Shown here in pieces: positions 1-6,725 of a stretch of 10,421 bases of DNA (positions are counted from its first letter, which is position 1; each line of letters opens with the position of its first letter). The translations under genes were made by a program, and so were the position numbers. The notes under the pieces are model-generated. The model had not been told where the DNA came from, made no database searches, and saw only the letters and a program-made list of their open reading frames with translations. The stretch covers positions 1 through 10,421 of the forward strand of contig JAIPDA010000070.1 in NCBI GenBank assembly GCA_021737905.1, written 5' to 3'. The DNA is from Rhodoferax sp. (GTDB taxonomy: Bacteria; Pseudomonadota; Gammaproteobacteria; Burkholderiales; Burkholderiaceae_C).

Positions 1-1289
1 TTGTCGAAGATATAACCCAGCACCCCGAAAAACAGAACCAGGTAAAGCTCGACCATGCTGCCATTGATGGCAAAAGTGCCCAGCACGGAAATGGCGATGA
101 TCAGCGGGTACAGAATGCCGCTGGGAATGTAGAGCAGGCGCACGAAAATACCGATCAGCGGAAGATTCAAGATCAGCAGCATCACGTTGCCGATGTACAT
201 GCTGTTAATCAGGCCCCAGACCAGGTCAGGGCGGTTCTGGAACAACAGCGGCCCGGGCTGAACGCCGTGCATGATGAAAGCGCCCATCATGACCGCTGTG
301 GCGCCGCCGCCGGGCACGCCCAGCGTCAGCAGCGGCACCATGGCGCCGGCGGTGTCGGAGTTGTTGGCGGCCTCGGGGCCGGCCACGCCTTCAATCGCGC
401 CCTTGCCGAATTCTTCGGGATTTTTGGACAGCCGCTTTTCGGTCGAATAAGACAGCAAGGAGGCGATGGTGCCGCCGGCACCGGGCAGGATGCCGATCAA
501 AAAACCCATGATGGAGCCGCGCCAGATCGGCCCCTTGGAACGGCGCCATTCATCTCGGGTGATCCAGAGTTTGCCGGTGATGCGCATGGCCGGGTCGCTG
601 GTGCCGGAGTGAATTTTTTCCAGGCCGCGAAACACCTCGGCCAGGGCAAACATGCCCACCACCACCACGATGAAGCCGATGCCGTCCTGAAACTCGGCAA
701 TGCCGGCGGTGAAACGCTGCTGTCCGCTTTGCAGGTCAATGCCGATGGTGGCGATCATCAGGCCCAAAATGGTGGACAGCAGGCCCTTGGCCGGGGATTT
801 TCCCGAGAGTGATGCCACTGCCGTCAGGGCAAACAGCATCAGGGTGAAGTATTCGGCGGGGCCGAACTTCAGGGCGGTTGAGGCCAGCGGCACAGCAAAC
901 AAAGTCAGAGCCACCACGCCCAGGGTGCCTGCAATGAAAGAGCCGATGGCCGAGATCGCCAGCGCTGCCCCGGCGCGACCATTGCGGGCCATTTCATAGC
1001 CGTCGATCGAGGTCATCACCGAGGCCGCCTCGCCCGGGGTGCGGATCAGGATCGCCGTGGTGGAGCCGCCATATTTGGTGCCGTAGTAAACGCCGGCCAT
1101 CATGATCAGGCCAGAGGCCGGGTCCATGCCATAGGTCACCGGAATCAACAGGGCAATGCTGGCCGACGGGCCGATGCCCGGCAAGATGCCGACGATGGTG
1201 CCGATCAGCACGCCGACAAAGGTGTACCAGAGGTTGATGGGCATCAGCGCCACACCCAAGCCATTGACGATGTGGTTGAAGGTTTCCAT
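1..1289 (-). CDS. tctA: TctA-family large permease subunit of a tripartite tricarboxylate transporter (partial, 3' end beyond the window)
   Basis: This is the large inner-membrane subunit of a secondary TTT carrier, which moves a carboxylate delivered by the periplasmic binding protein. The frame is open from ATG at 1289 to the left edge, giving 429 codons of a family usually near 500 residues, so roughly the last 70 are missing. The translation is a polytopic membrane protein with the two glycine-rich TctA signatures: around residues 33-41 (ILPGIGPS) and 69-81 (YGTKYGGSTTAIL), and a second internal copy beginning GILPGAGGTIAS near residue 255, followed by GPEAANNSDTAGA and a GVPGGGATAVMM stretch. 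It starts 14 bases after the tctB stop, so it is the third gene of a tctC-tctB-tctA operon. I see no clear Shine-Dalgarno sequence before the ATG. The family call is firm. The substrate cannot be read from the sequence. Confidence 0.95.
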   Translation of the reverse strand, partial: METFNHIVNGLGVALMPINLWYTFVGVLIGTIVGILPGIGPSASIALLIPVTYGMDPASGLIMMAGVYYGTKYGGSTTAILIRTPGEAASVMTSIDGYEMARNGRAGAALAISAIGSFIAGTLGVVALTLFAVPLASTALKFGPAEYFTLMLFALTAVASLSGKSPAKGLLSTILGLMIATIGIDLQSGQQRFTAGIAEFQDGIGFIVVVVGMFALAEVFRGLEKIHSGTSDPAMRITGKLWITRDEWRRSKGPIWRGSIMGFLIGILPGAGGTIASLLSYSTEKRLSKNPEEFGKGAIEGVAGPEAANNSDTAGAMVPLLTLGVPGGGATAVMMGAFIMHGVQPGPLLFQNRPDLVWGLINSMYIGNVMLLILNLPLIGIFVRLLYIPSGILYPLIIAISVLGTFAINGSMVELYLVLFFGVLGYIFD

Positions 1290-1303
1290 GCAGCGACTAA
1301 AGA

Positions 1304-1771
1304 TTAAAAGGGCAGCAGGCCGGCCGGGATCTGCGCCCCGAACAAGCGGGTGAAAGCCAGGTAGCTGCCCAGACTGAAGCCAGTCGCTGTCAAGGCATTG
1401 GCCCGGGTTTTACGCGGATTGAAAATCGCCATCAGGGCGTACAGATACAGCGCCGTGGCAATGGCATAGCCCAGCCAGTTGAAAAGGAAAAAATAAGCCA
1501 GCGTGCCGCCCAACAGGACCAGGATGAAAAAGGGCCTGCGCACCGGTTCCGGGTTGTCAGCGGTCATGGCGGGTGCACGGGTTTTACGGCTGGCCAGGGT
1601 TTCCAGCCAGAGCAAAACTGCGGCGATCAGCAGGCCAATGATGAGCAGCCTGGGAATAGCCTTGGGGCCGATCGGGTCACCGATCAAGGGTTCATTGATC
1701 TGCTCGGTGGCAAACCAGTACAGGGCAGCCAGCACAAGGGTCGCCAGAACAATCAGCTTGTCAGATTTCAT
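1304..1771 (-). CDS. tctB: TctB-family small membrane subunit of the tripartite tricarboxylate transporter
   Basis: This is the small, poorly conserved membrane subunit that pairs with TctA in the inner membrane. It has 155 residues, the usual size for the family. Hydrophobic segments lie near residues 5-20, 41-60, 81-99 and 101-117, with a further weaker one near 128-142. A basic and polar linker (61-80) separates the second and third. The DPIGPKAIPRLL stretch at 32-43 is the kind of short motif seen after the first helix of TctB proteins. It sits between tctC and tctA, which supports the assignment more than sequence alone. The bases before its ATG are pyrimidine-rich (TTTTTCTCCC) and contain no Shine-Dalgarno sequence. 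They follow a GC-rich hairpin, so expression may be lower than that of tctC. Confidence 0.9.
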   Translation of the reverse strand: MKSDKLIVLATLVLAALYWFATEQINEPLIGDPIGPKAIPRLLIIGLLIAAVLLWLETLASRKTRAPAMTADNPEPVRRPFFILVLLGGTLAYFFLFNWLGYAIATALYLYALMAIFNPRKTRANALTATGFSLGSYLAFTRLFGAQIPAGLLPF

Positions 1772-1776
1772 GGGAG

Positions 1777-1802
1777 AAAAAGCGCCCGGCTCAGCCCGGG
1801 GC
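1777..1802 (-). terminator. Terminator-like hairpin between tctC and tctB
   Basis: On the minus strand the 55-base gap between tctC and tctB contains GCCCCGG, loop GCTGAG, then CCGGGC. This is a six-pair GC stem with one bulged C, followed within two bases by five T residues and the tctB start. It resembles a weak intrinsic terminator or a partial attenuator inside the operon. A stem placed here would also protect the tctC 3' end from decay. Both effects would favour binding protein over membrane subunits, as is common for binding-protein-dependent carriers. The effect itself is an inference. Confidence 0.4.
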
Positions 1803-1826
1803 AGGGTAACTGCTGCGAAGGCTCAT

Positions 1827-2816
1827 TCACTTGGCAAGACCAATCTCCACCAGCACTGCCTTCATGGCGGCGTAGTCCTTGTCCAGGTCTTTCCTGAAGG
1901 CTTCGCCGACGGTGAAGTCATTGGTCCAGAAATTTTTCTCGAGGTCGGTTTGCCAGTCGGGGCTTTGCACGACCTGACGCAACACGCCTTCCCAGCGGGC
2001 CACCTGCGCTGGCGTCATGCCTTTGGGGCCCATGACGGCGCGCCAGTTGCCCCACACCACATCAACCCCTTGCTCTTTCCAGGTTGGAACTTTGGAAAAG
2101 TCGCCCGACAGGCGCTGGCTGGACGCAACCCCCACGGCGCGCAATTTGCCGGCGGCCATGTGCGAGCTGACGTTACCTGCGGCGGTGACCACCATGTCGA
2201 TGTGTCCGCCCATCAGAGCGGTCAAAGCTTCGGAGGAACCTTTGAAAGCAATCACTTTGAGTGCTTTGGCTTCGCCACCAATGCCCTTCATCAGCAAGCC
2301 CGCAGCCACATGGTTGTGGCCGCCCAGCGCGCCGGCAAAGCCGATCGATAAGGACCTCGGGTTGGCCTTGAGTTTGTCGATCACATCTTTGCCGGTCTTC
2401 AAGGCCGAATCAGCGTTCACGGCAAAGACCGAGAAGTCGTTGACCATCGAAGCAATCGGTGAGAAATCCTTGTGATTTTGCGTGCTGCTGCCGGTGATGT
2501 GGTTGGCCAGCAAGGTCGGCGTGGTGATCATCAGGTAATGCGCATCACCTGCGTGCTGGGTCATGTAGTTCAGCTGAATGTTGCCGCCACCACCGGTTTT
2601 GTTGACCACTGTCATGGTCGAGTTGATCAGCTTTTTGCTGCTCACTGCTTTTTCAATGGCACGGGCGGTTTTGTCATTGCTGCCGCCGGGCGCTGCATAA
2701 ACCACAATTTCTACGTTTTTGCTGGGCTCCCAAGTCTGAGCATGGCCTAAGGGCACACACGACAGGAATGCCAATAAGGTCAGTGAAGTGATCTTGAGGT
2801 GGTTCAAAGTCAACAT
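1827..2816 (-). CDS. tctC: Bug/TctC-family periplasmic substrate-binding protein of the tripartite tricarboxylate transporter
   Basis: This is the extracytoplasmic solute receptor of the TTT system: it binds a carboxylate in the periplasm and hands it to TctBA. The protein has 329 residues, typical for the family. A signal peptide is visible: a hydrophobic core at 11-22 and a likely signal peptidase I site after GHA at 24-26, leaving mature QTWEP. A cysteine at 20 lies in the core, but the context FLSC is a poor lipobox. Family features include the AAPGGSNDKTARAI segment (41-54), VNKTGGGGN (71-79) and GALGGHNH (162-169), which form ligand-contact loops in known Bug proteins. It is the first gene of the operon. 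No Shine-Dalgarno sequence precedes the ATG; instead there is a tandem octamer. No tctDE two-component regulator is present in the window. The ligand is unknown. Confidence 0.95.
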   Translation of the reverse strand: MLTLNHLKITSLTLLAFLSCVPLGHAQTWEPSKNVEIVVYAAPGGSNDKTARAIEKAVSSKKLINSTMTVVNKTGGGGNIQLNYMTQHAGDAHYLMITTPTLLANHITGSSTQNHKDFSPIASMVNDFSVFAVNADSALKTGKDVIDKLKANPRSLSIGFAGALGGHNHVAAGLLMKGIGGEAKALKVIAFKGSSEALTALMGGHIDMVVTAAGNVSSHMAAGKLRAVGVASSQRLSGDFSKVPTWKEQGVDVVWGNWRAVMGPKGMTPAQVARWEGVLRQVVQSPDWQTDLEKNFWTNDFTVGEAFRKDLDKDYAAMKAVLVEIGLAK

Positions 2817-2848
2817 AGAAAGTTAAAGAGTTAAAGAGTTGAAGTTTT
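2817..2848 (-). repeat. Tandem octamer directly before the tctC start codon
   Basis: On the plus strand this reads AGAAAGTT, AAAGAGTT, AAAGAGTT, GAAGTTTT: two exact octamers flanked by two degenerate ones. On the coding strand it gives a pyrimidine-rich leader (AACTCTTT repeated) running right up to the ATG of tctC, in the place where a ribosome binding site would be. It lies between the terminator and the gene. It could be a protein-binding site, part of a promoter, or a slippage-prone tract. The repeat is seen directly, but no role can be assigned. Confidence 0.6.
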
Positions 2849-2849
2849 G

Positions 2850-2875
2850 AAAAAAGACATGCCTTAGGGCATGCC
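2850..2875 (-). terminator. Intrinsic terminator upstream of tctC
   Basis: On the minus strand GGCATGCC, loop CTAA and GGCATGTC form an eight-pair stem (one G-U pair), followed directly by six T residues. This is a canonical Rho-independent terminator for transcripts coming from ftsY, the CDP-alcohol phosphatidyltransferase gene and the small membrane protein gene. It ends 34 bases before the tctC start, so tctC must either have its promoter in the short AT-rich stretch after it or be reached by read-through. The stop codon of the 28-codon open frame is the TAA of the loop. Confidence 0.75.
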
Positions 2876-2950
2876 TGCGTTTTTACCCCAGAAAACGGCT
2901 GCGTTGAATGTGGATTTCCCGTAGCCTGCTGAAGACCAGGCTTGCTTCAT
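2864..2950 (-). CDS. Possible 28-residue small protein or leader peptide, unrecognised
   Basis: An ATG at 2950-2948 opens 28 codons ending in the TAA at 2866-2864. The peptide begins MKQAWSSAGYGK and ends FWGKNAGMP. It has no acidic residues, four basic ones, and is rich in glycine, alanine and aromatics (two W, one Y, two F). I do not recognise it. It occupies most of the gap between the small membrane protein gene (stop at 2988) and tctC. Its stop codon is the loop of the intrinsic terminator, so its last codons form one arm of the hairpin. No convincing Shine-Dalgarno sequence precedes the ATG; an in-frame ATG at 2984-2982 could lengthen it to 39 residues. It may be a small gene, an attenuator leader peptide for tctC, or chance. 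The frame stays open further upstream, but only as a shadow of the preceding gene. Confidence 0.3.
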   Translation of the reverse strand: MKQAWSSAGYGKSTFNAAVFWGKNAGMP

Positions 2951-2987
2951 GTGATGCGTGCAGCCGCGCCCTGGGGCGGCCATGGAC

Positions 2988-3344
2988 TCAGCGCGGCGGG
3001 CGCTCGGTTGGAATCTCGCGCACTTCGACATCCACCACCTCGTCGCTGCCAAGGCGGCTGCGGGCGGGCTGTGCAGCCTGGCGGGCCCGGGGGTTCATGC
3101 TGGCGGGGTCGGTGTTGTCATGATCGGCACTGCGCCAGCGGCCGGACATTTGCTGGCTTGAAAACTGCCTGAACCGGCTGAAAGCCGTGACCGCCGCCGG
3201 TTTTTGTCCGGTCACCAAAGCACGCAGCAGTGCCAGCAACAACATCACCAGCCCCAGGGCCAGCAGGCTGAGCAGTGCAACAGCGGCAAAAATGCCCAGC
3301 GCCAGACGCATGAGCACTTGAATGAGGCGGTTAAAAAAAGGCAA
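2988..3344 (-). CDS. Small membrane-anchored protein of unknown function (probable TTG start)
   Basis: The frame can open at TTG 3374 (128 residues), but the better start is TTG 3344: an AGGGA sequence lies seven bases before it, while nothing suitable precedes the upstream TTG. The resulting 118-residue protein begins MPFFNRLIQVLMR. It has a long hydrophobic stretch (about residues 8-45, one long or two short membrane helices). A basic, polar, proline- and arginine-containing region follows, and the end is acidic then basic (GSDEVVDVEVREIPTERPPR). I have an impression that short proteins with this layout and a VDVEVREI-like tail occur in Burkholderiales, but I know no function for them. It lies 75 bases after the CDP-alcohol phosphatidyltransferase gene in the same direction and before the intrinsic terminator, so it may be the last gene of that unit. 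The tail is probably cytoplasmic. Confidence 0.65.
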   Translation of the reverse strand: MPFFNRLIQVLMRLALGIFAAVALLSLLALGLVMLLLALLRALVTGQKPAAVTAFSRFRQFSSQQMSGRWRSADHDNTDPASMNPRARQAAQPARSRLGSDEVVDVEVREIPTERPPR

Positions 3345-3419
3345 TGTAAATTCCCTGGAAAGGCTTGTGCTCAAGCATGTAGATAAGGCTCATGGATCCG
3401 ATTGCAAGGCGTGCTGCGC

Positions 3420-4025
3420 TCAGTCAAAGGCTTTGCAGCCCGAAACTACACGGGCAGCGGTGGTGACGGCGCACAGTCCCGCAAAAACCCAGGCCAGCAG
3501 CGCAAACTGAGCCGGCCACAAGCACATGGCGACGAAAAACCCCAGCGTTTCTGTGCCCTCTGTCAGTCCACCCAAAAAGTAAAAAGACTTGGCGCCGGCT
3601 TTATGTTGGCTCATCTGGCGTTTGGCCGCCATCACAGCAAAGGCTAAAAAACTGCTGCCCGTACCCATGAAGCCCACCAGCAAGGCCGCAGCCGCCAGCG
3701 CGTTGGCGGCGGGGTCGGCCAGAGCAAAAGCCAGCACCACGGTCGCGTAAAAAATGAAGTCCAGGGTGATGTCCAAGAACCCCCCGCGGTCAGTGGGCTG
3801 TGTCTGCCGGGCGACGGCACCGTCCAGACCATCACAAAGCCGGGACAACAACAGCAAAACCAGGCCTGCCCCGTAGGCGCTTTGCGCTATCAAAACGGCG
3901 GCCAGCAAACCGATGGCAAAGCCGGCCAGCGTCAGCTGATCGGCTGTGACTTTCAAGGCGACGAGTCGCCGCGCTAAGCGGCTGAGTACGGGCTCGATCA
4001 GGCGTTGGGCAAAGCTGTCGAGCAT
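3420..4025 (-). CDS. CDP-alcohol phosphatidyltransferase family membrane enzyme
   Basis: Enzymes of this family transfer a phosphoalcohol between a CDP-linked donor and an acceptor alcohol within the inner membrane, as in phosphatidylglycerol-phosphate, phosphatidylserine or phosphatidylinositol-type lipid synthesis. The 201-residue protein carries the full signature DxxDGxxAR...GxxxDxxxD: D65, D68, G69, A72, R73, G81, D85 and D89. These aspartates bind the two metal ions and the CDP donor, so the enzyme looks active. Hydrophobic segments flank the motif on both sides, giving about six membrane helices in total. The preceding basic N-terminus (RLIEPVLSRLARR) is typical of an amphipathic first helix. 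It lies 19 bases downstream of ftsY in the same direction and is probably co-transcribed with it. The exact substrate is not determined: I see nothing that makes it clearly PgsA or PssA. Confidence 0.88.
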   Translation of the reverse strand: MLDSFAQRLIEPVLSRLARRLVALKVTADQLTLAGFAIGLLAAVLIAQSAYGAGLVLLLLSRLCDGLDGAVARQTQPTDRGGFLDITLDFIFYATVVLAFALADPAANALAAAALLVGFMGTGSSFLAFAVMAAKRQMSQHKAGAKSFYFLGGLTEGTETLGFFVAMCLWPAQFALLAWVFAGLCAVTTAARVVSGCKAFD

Positions 4026-4044
4026 GGGGTGCGCGCCGGTCGGT

Positions 4045-5157
4045 TTAACTCAGCAAGGCCTGGGCAAATTCGCGCGCGTTAAAGGTTTCCAGATCTTGGA
4101 CCTGCTCTCCAACGCCGATAAAGTAAACCGGCACCGCTCGCCAATCCGGGTGGGCTTTGCTGCGCTCGCTGGCCCACAGTGCAATAGCGGCCAGCACACC
4201 GCCTTTGGCCGTGCCATCGAGCTTGGTGACGATCAAACCGGTGAGTTGCAATGCCTCGTCAAAGGCTTTGACCTGCGCCAGCGCATTTTGGCCGGTGTTG
4301 CCGTCGATGACCAAAAGGATTTCATGCGGCGGCGTGCCGATGCCCTGACCGCCGGCTTTGGCGATGGTGCGTTTGATTTTTTTAAGCTCTTCCATCAAGT
4401 GCAGTTGCGTGGGCAAACGGCCGGCGGTGTCCACCAGCACCACATCTTTGCCGCGCGCCTTGCCGGCACTGACCGCGTCGAAGCTCACTGAGGCCGGGTC
4501 ACCGCCCGCCTGGCTGACGATCTCAACCGTATTGCGGTCGGCCCAGACAGTGAGTTGCTCGCGCGCCGCTGCCCGGAAAGTATCAGCCGCAGCCAGCAGC
4601 ACCGTAGCGCCCGCGTCGCTCAGGTGGCGTGTGAGCTTGCCGATGGAGGTGGTCTTGCCGGCGCCATTGACGCCGGTCACCATGATCACAGTGGGCACAA
4701 ACTCGCCAATGCGCAAGGCTTGCTCCAGGGGTTTGAGCAAGCCGCTGAGCACTTCGATCAGCAGGTTGCGCACAGCCACCGGATGCGTCACGCCGCTGTC
4801 TTTGACGCGGCGGCGAACTTCGCCCAGCAAGTAGTTGCTGGCGGCTACGCCGGCGTCGGCCATCAGCAGCGCCGTCTCCAGGTCTTCGTAAAGCGCTTCG
4901 TCGATTTGCGTGCCCGTGAAAACGCTGGAAATGCTGCTGCCGGTTTTGCGCAAGCCGGCCTTGAGCTTGTTCAACCAGGGTTCGCGTCCGGGCGGCAAGC
5001 CCTGGGCCGGCGCCGGGTTCTGGGCCGCAATCGGCGTGACCAGTGCGCTGCCGATCAGACCCGCTGTTGAACCACCCAGTGCCGCATCACCGGGAGCGTT
5101 CAGGGTTTCGGATGCCGCTACGGGCTGGGGCGTTTTTTTCTTGAAGAAACTGAACAT
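4045..5157 (-). CDS. ftsY: Signal recognition particle receptor FtsY
   Basis: FtsY is the SRP receptor GTPase. It docks the Ffh-4.5S RNA-ribosome complex at the inner membrane and passes nascent membrane proteins to SecYEG. The 370 residues show the expected order: a basic N-terminus (MFSFFKKK), a short variable A region (to about 60), an N domain helical bundle (about 60-150) and the G domain. GTPase motifs are intact: GVNGAGKTT at 162-170, DTFRAAA at 192-198, DTAGR at 243-247 and TKLDGTAKGG at 311-320. The closing GVGEQVQDLETFN runs from 348 to 360. The acidic A domain of enteric FtsY is much reduced here, as in many betaproteobacteria. It is divergent from the M16 pair that leads to rsmD; ftsY next to rsmD is a widespread proteobacterial arrangement. 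The identification is firm. Confidence 0.98.
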   Translation of the reverse strand: MFSFFKKKTPQPVAASETLNAPGDAALGGSTAGLIGSALVTPIAAQNPAPAQGLPPGREPWLNKLKAGLRKTGSSISSVFTGTQIDEALYEDLETALLMADAGVAASNYLLGEVRRRVKDSGVTHPVAVRNLLIEVLSGLLKPLEQALRIGEFVPTVIMVTGVNGAGKTTSIGKLTRHLSDAGATVLLAAADTFRAAAREQLTVWADRNTVEIVSQAGGDPASVSFDAVSAGKARGKDVVLVDTAGRLPTQLHLMEELKKIKRTIAKAGGQGIGTPPHEILLVIDGNTGQNALAQVKAFDEALQLTGLIVTKLDGTAKGGVLAAIALWASERSKAHPDWRAVPVYFIGVGEQVQDLETFNAREFAQALLS

Positions 5158-5242
5158 GTGAGGGTCTTTGAACTGCAGCTATTCTATGAAACGCCCCTTG
5201 CAAGTTACATTTGCCCAACACATGACCCCAACTCAGCTCACG
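5158..5242. promoter_or_regulatory. Divergent intergenic region between ftsY and the first M16 peptidase gene
   Basis: About 85 bases separate the two divergent starts, and both promoters should lie here. On the minus strand TAGAAT (5186-5181) is a good -10 match for ftsY and would give a leader of roughly 16 bases. The matching -35 position (TGTAAC at 17-base spacing) is poor. No convincing pair is seen for the plus strand. If this assignment is right, it argues against the M16 gene starting at 5168 or 5186, because those starts would fall on the ftsY promoter. Confidence 0.3.
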
Positions 5243-6709
5243 ATGACCATGTTTCCACTTTCTCTTTGTCCACGTCTGGCCGGTGCGCGTCTGGTGAAAA
5301 AAGCCGCTGCGCTCTTGGGTGCCTGGTGTCTGCTTGCCAGCAGCGCCAGTGCCCAAAGCCCCGCCCCGGGTGTGCAGGTGCAGCAGTTCACACTGGCCAA
5401 TGGTTTGACGCTGATCGTAAAACCCGACCGCCGGGCGCCCACGGTGGCGCACATGCTGTGGGTGCGGGTGGGCTCGATGGACGAGGTGGACGGCAGCTCT
5501 GGCGTGGCCCACGCCCTTGAACACATGATGTTCAAAGGCACGCCCACGCTCAAGCCCGGTGAGTTTTCGCGCCGCATTGCGGCTTTGGGCGGGCGCGACA
5601 ACGCCTTTACCAGCCGCGACGCCACCGCCTACCACCAGCAAATTCCTGCCGCCCGCCTGGAAGAGGTGATGCAGCTGGAAGCTGACCGTTTTGCCAACAC
5701 CCAGTGGGACGACGAAGAGTTCAAGCGTGAAATCGAAGTCGTCAAAGAAGAGCGACGGCTGCGCACCGAAGACGCGCCACGCTCGCAACTCTACGAATAT
5801 GCCTACGCTGTGGCTTTCACGGCATCGCCTTACCGGCGGCCCATTGTGGGCTGGATGAGTGATCTGGATGCCATGACCTCGGACGATCTGCGCCGCTTTT
5901 ACCGCCAGTGGTACGTACCCGGCAATGCCGCCGTGGTCATTGCCGGTGATGTGGATGTGGCCCAGGTGCGAGCCTGGGCTGAAAAGTACTACGGCCGCAT
6001 TCCCGCCGGGCTCACCCCGGCACGCAAACCGCGCATTGAACCGGCCCAGAACGGTATCCGCCAGATCGAGCACAAAGCCAGTGCCAGCCAGGCCTATGTC
6101 AGTCTCATGTTCAAAGTACCCCAACTTGACATCAGCGTTTTGAAAGATGTGCCGGCCCAAGCCTCAGCTGCCAGCCGTGACGCGCTGGCGCTGACAGTCT
6201 TGGCCGCCGTGCTTGACGGCTACAGCGGCGCCCGCCTGGACCGGGCTCTGACGCAAGGCGCTGACCGGGTGGCGGACAGTGCCGGCGCCTACAACGGCCT
6301 GTTGGGACGCGGGCCGCAGGTTTTTTTCCTGGACGGTGTGCCGGCTGAAGGTAAAACGCCCGGCCAGGTACTGGCTGCGCTGCGCAAGCAAATTGACAGG
6401 ATCGCCCGCGAAGGCGTCAGCCAGGGCGAGTTGCAGCGTGTCAAAACCCAATGGGTTGCTTCAGAAACCTACAAGCTCGATGCTATTTTCAGCCAGGCCC
6501 GAGAGCTTGGCAGCAATTGGCTCAACGGTTTCCCGCTGGACGCTAACGCGCGTGTGGTGGCGCAGTTGCGCACCGTCACGGCGCAAGAAGTGCAGTCTGT
6601 GGCCGCGCGCTATTTCGGCGACGAGCAGTTGACCCTGGCCACGCTGGTGCCGCTGCCCCCGGACCCGAACCGCAAGCCCCGCCTGCCAGCCGCAGCTTCG
6701 CGCCACTGA
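5243..6709 (+). CDS. M16 family zinc metallopeptidase, catalytic subunit, secreted
   Basis: This is a periplasmic or surface peptidase of the pitrilysin/processing-peptidase family (M16B-like), degrading short or unfolded peptides. The frame is open from TTG 5168, with ATG candidates at 5186, 5222, 5243 and 5249. I chose 5243 (488 residues) because it gives a compact signal peptide (basic ARLVKK, hydrophobic AAALLGAWCLLASSASA, then QSPAP). No start has a good ribosome binding site, so it is uncertain by up to 25 codons. Zinc site in the 488-residue numbering: HALEH at 90-94 (H90, E93 as general base, H94) and the third ligand in VVKEE at 166-170. A second M16 lobe follows. The substrate-binding R/Y pair expected in that lobe is absent: the aligned positions are T337 and A344. 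It lies 16 bases before a partner gene that has the pair but no zinc site, so the two probably work as a heterodimer. Confidence 0.9.
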   Translation: MTMFPLSLCPRLAGARLVKKAAALLGAWCLLASSASAQSPAPGVQVQQFTLANGLTLIVKPDRRAPTVAHMLWVRVGSMDEVDGSSGVAHALEHMMFKGTPTLKPGEFSRRIAALGGRDNAFTSRDATAYHQQIPAARLEEVMQLEADRFANTQWDDEEFKREIEVVKEERRLRTEDAPRSQLYEYAYAVAFTASPYRRPIVGWMSDLDAMTSDDLRRFYRQWYVPGNAAVVIAGDVDVAQVRAWAEKYYGRIPAGLTPARKPRIEPAQNGIRQIEHKASASQAYVSLMFKVPQLDISVLKDVPAQASAASRDALALTVLAAVLDGYSGARLDRALTQGADRVADSAGAYNGLLGRGPQVFFLDGVPAEGKTPGQVLAALRKQIDRIAREGVSQGELQRVKTQWVASETYKLDAIFSQARELGSNWLNGFPLDANARVVAQLRTVTAQEVQSVAARYFGDEQLTLATLVPLPPDPNRKPRLPAAASRH

Positions 6710-6725
6710 AACTGAAAGTGCAGCC

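Noticed and set aside
1503..2351. A 282-codon open frame on the plus strand across tctB and tctC
   Set aside because: It lies antisense to two well-supported genes and gives a histidine- and glycine-rich product typical of a shadow frame.
2864..3052. The longer 62-codon version of the small frame upstream of tctC
   Set aside because: Its first part overlaps the 3' end of the small membrane protein gene in another frame and looks like a shadow; only the last 28 to 39 codons lie in otherwise empty sequence.
3335..3400. A 20-codon minus-strand frame (beginning MSLIYMLEHK) between the CDP-alcohol phosphatidyltransferase gene and the small membrane protein gene
   Set aside because: It has no ribosome binding site, overlaps the preferred TTG start of the next gene, and has no feature that distinguishes it from chance.
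5168..5242. An upstream-extended start (TTG 5168 or ATG 5186) for the first M16 peptidase
   Set aside because: The extension would put 19-25 extra polar residues before the signal peptide, has no properly spaced ribosome binding site, and overlaps the best -10 candidate for ftsY.
5087..6160. A 357-codon open frame on the minus strand opposite the first M16 peptidase gene
   Set aside because: Its translation is low-complexity, rich in G, H, R and A, with no recognisable domain. It is the mirror of a GC-rich coding frame whose plus-strand product has clear M16 motifs.
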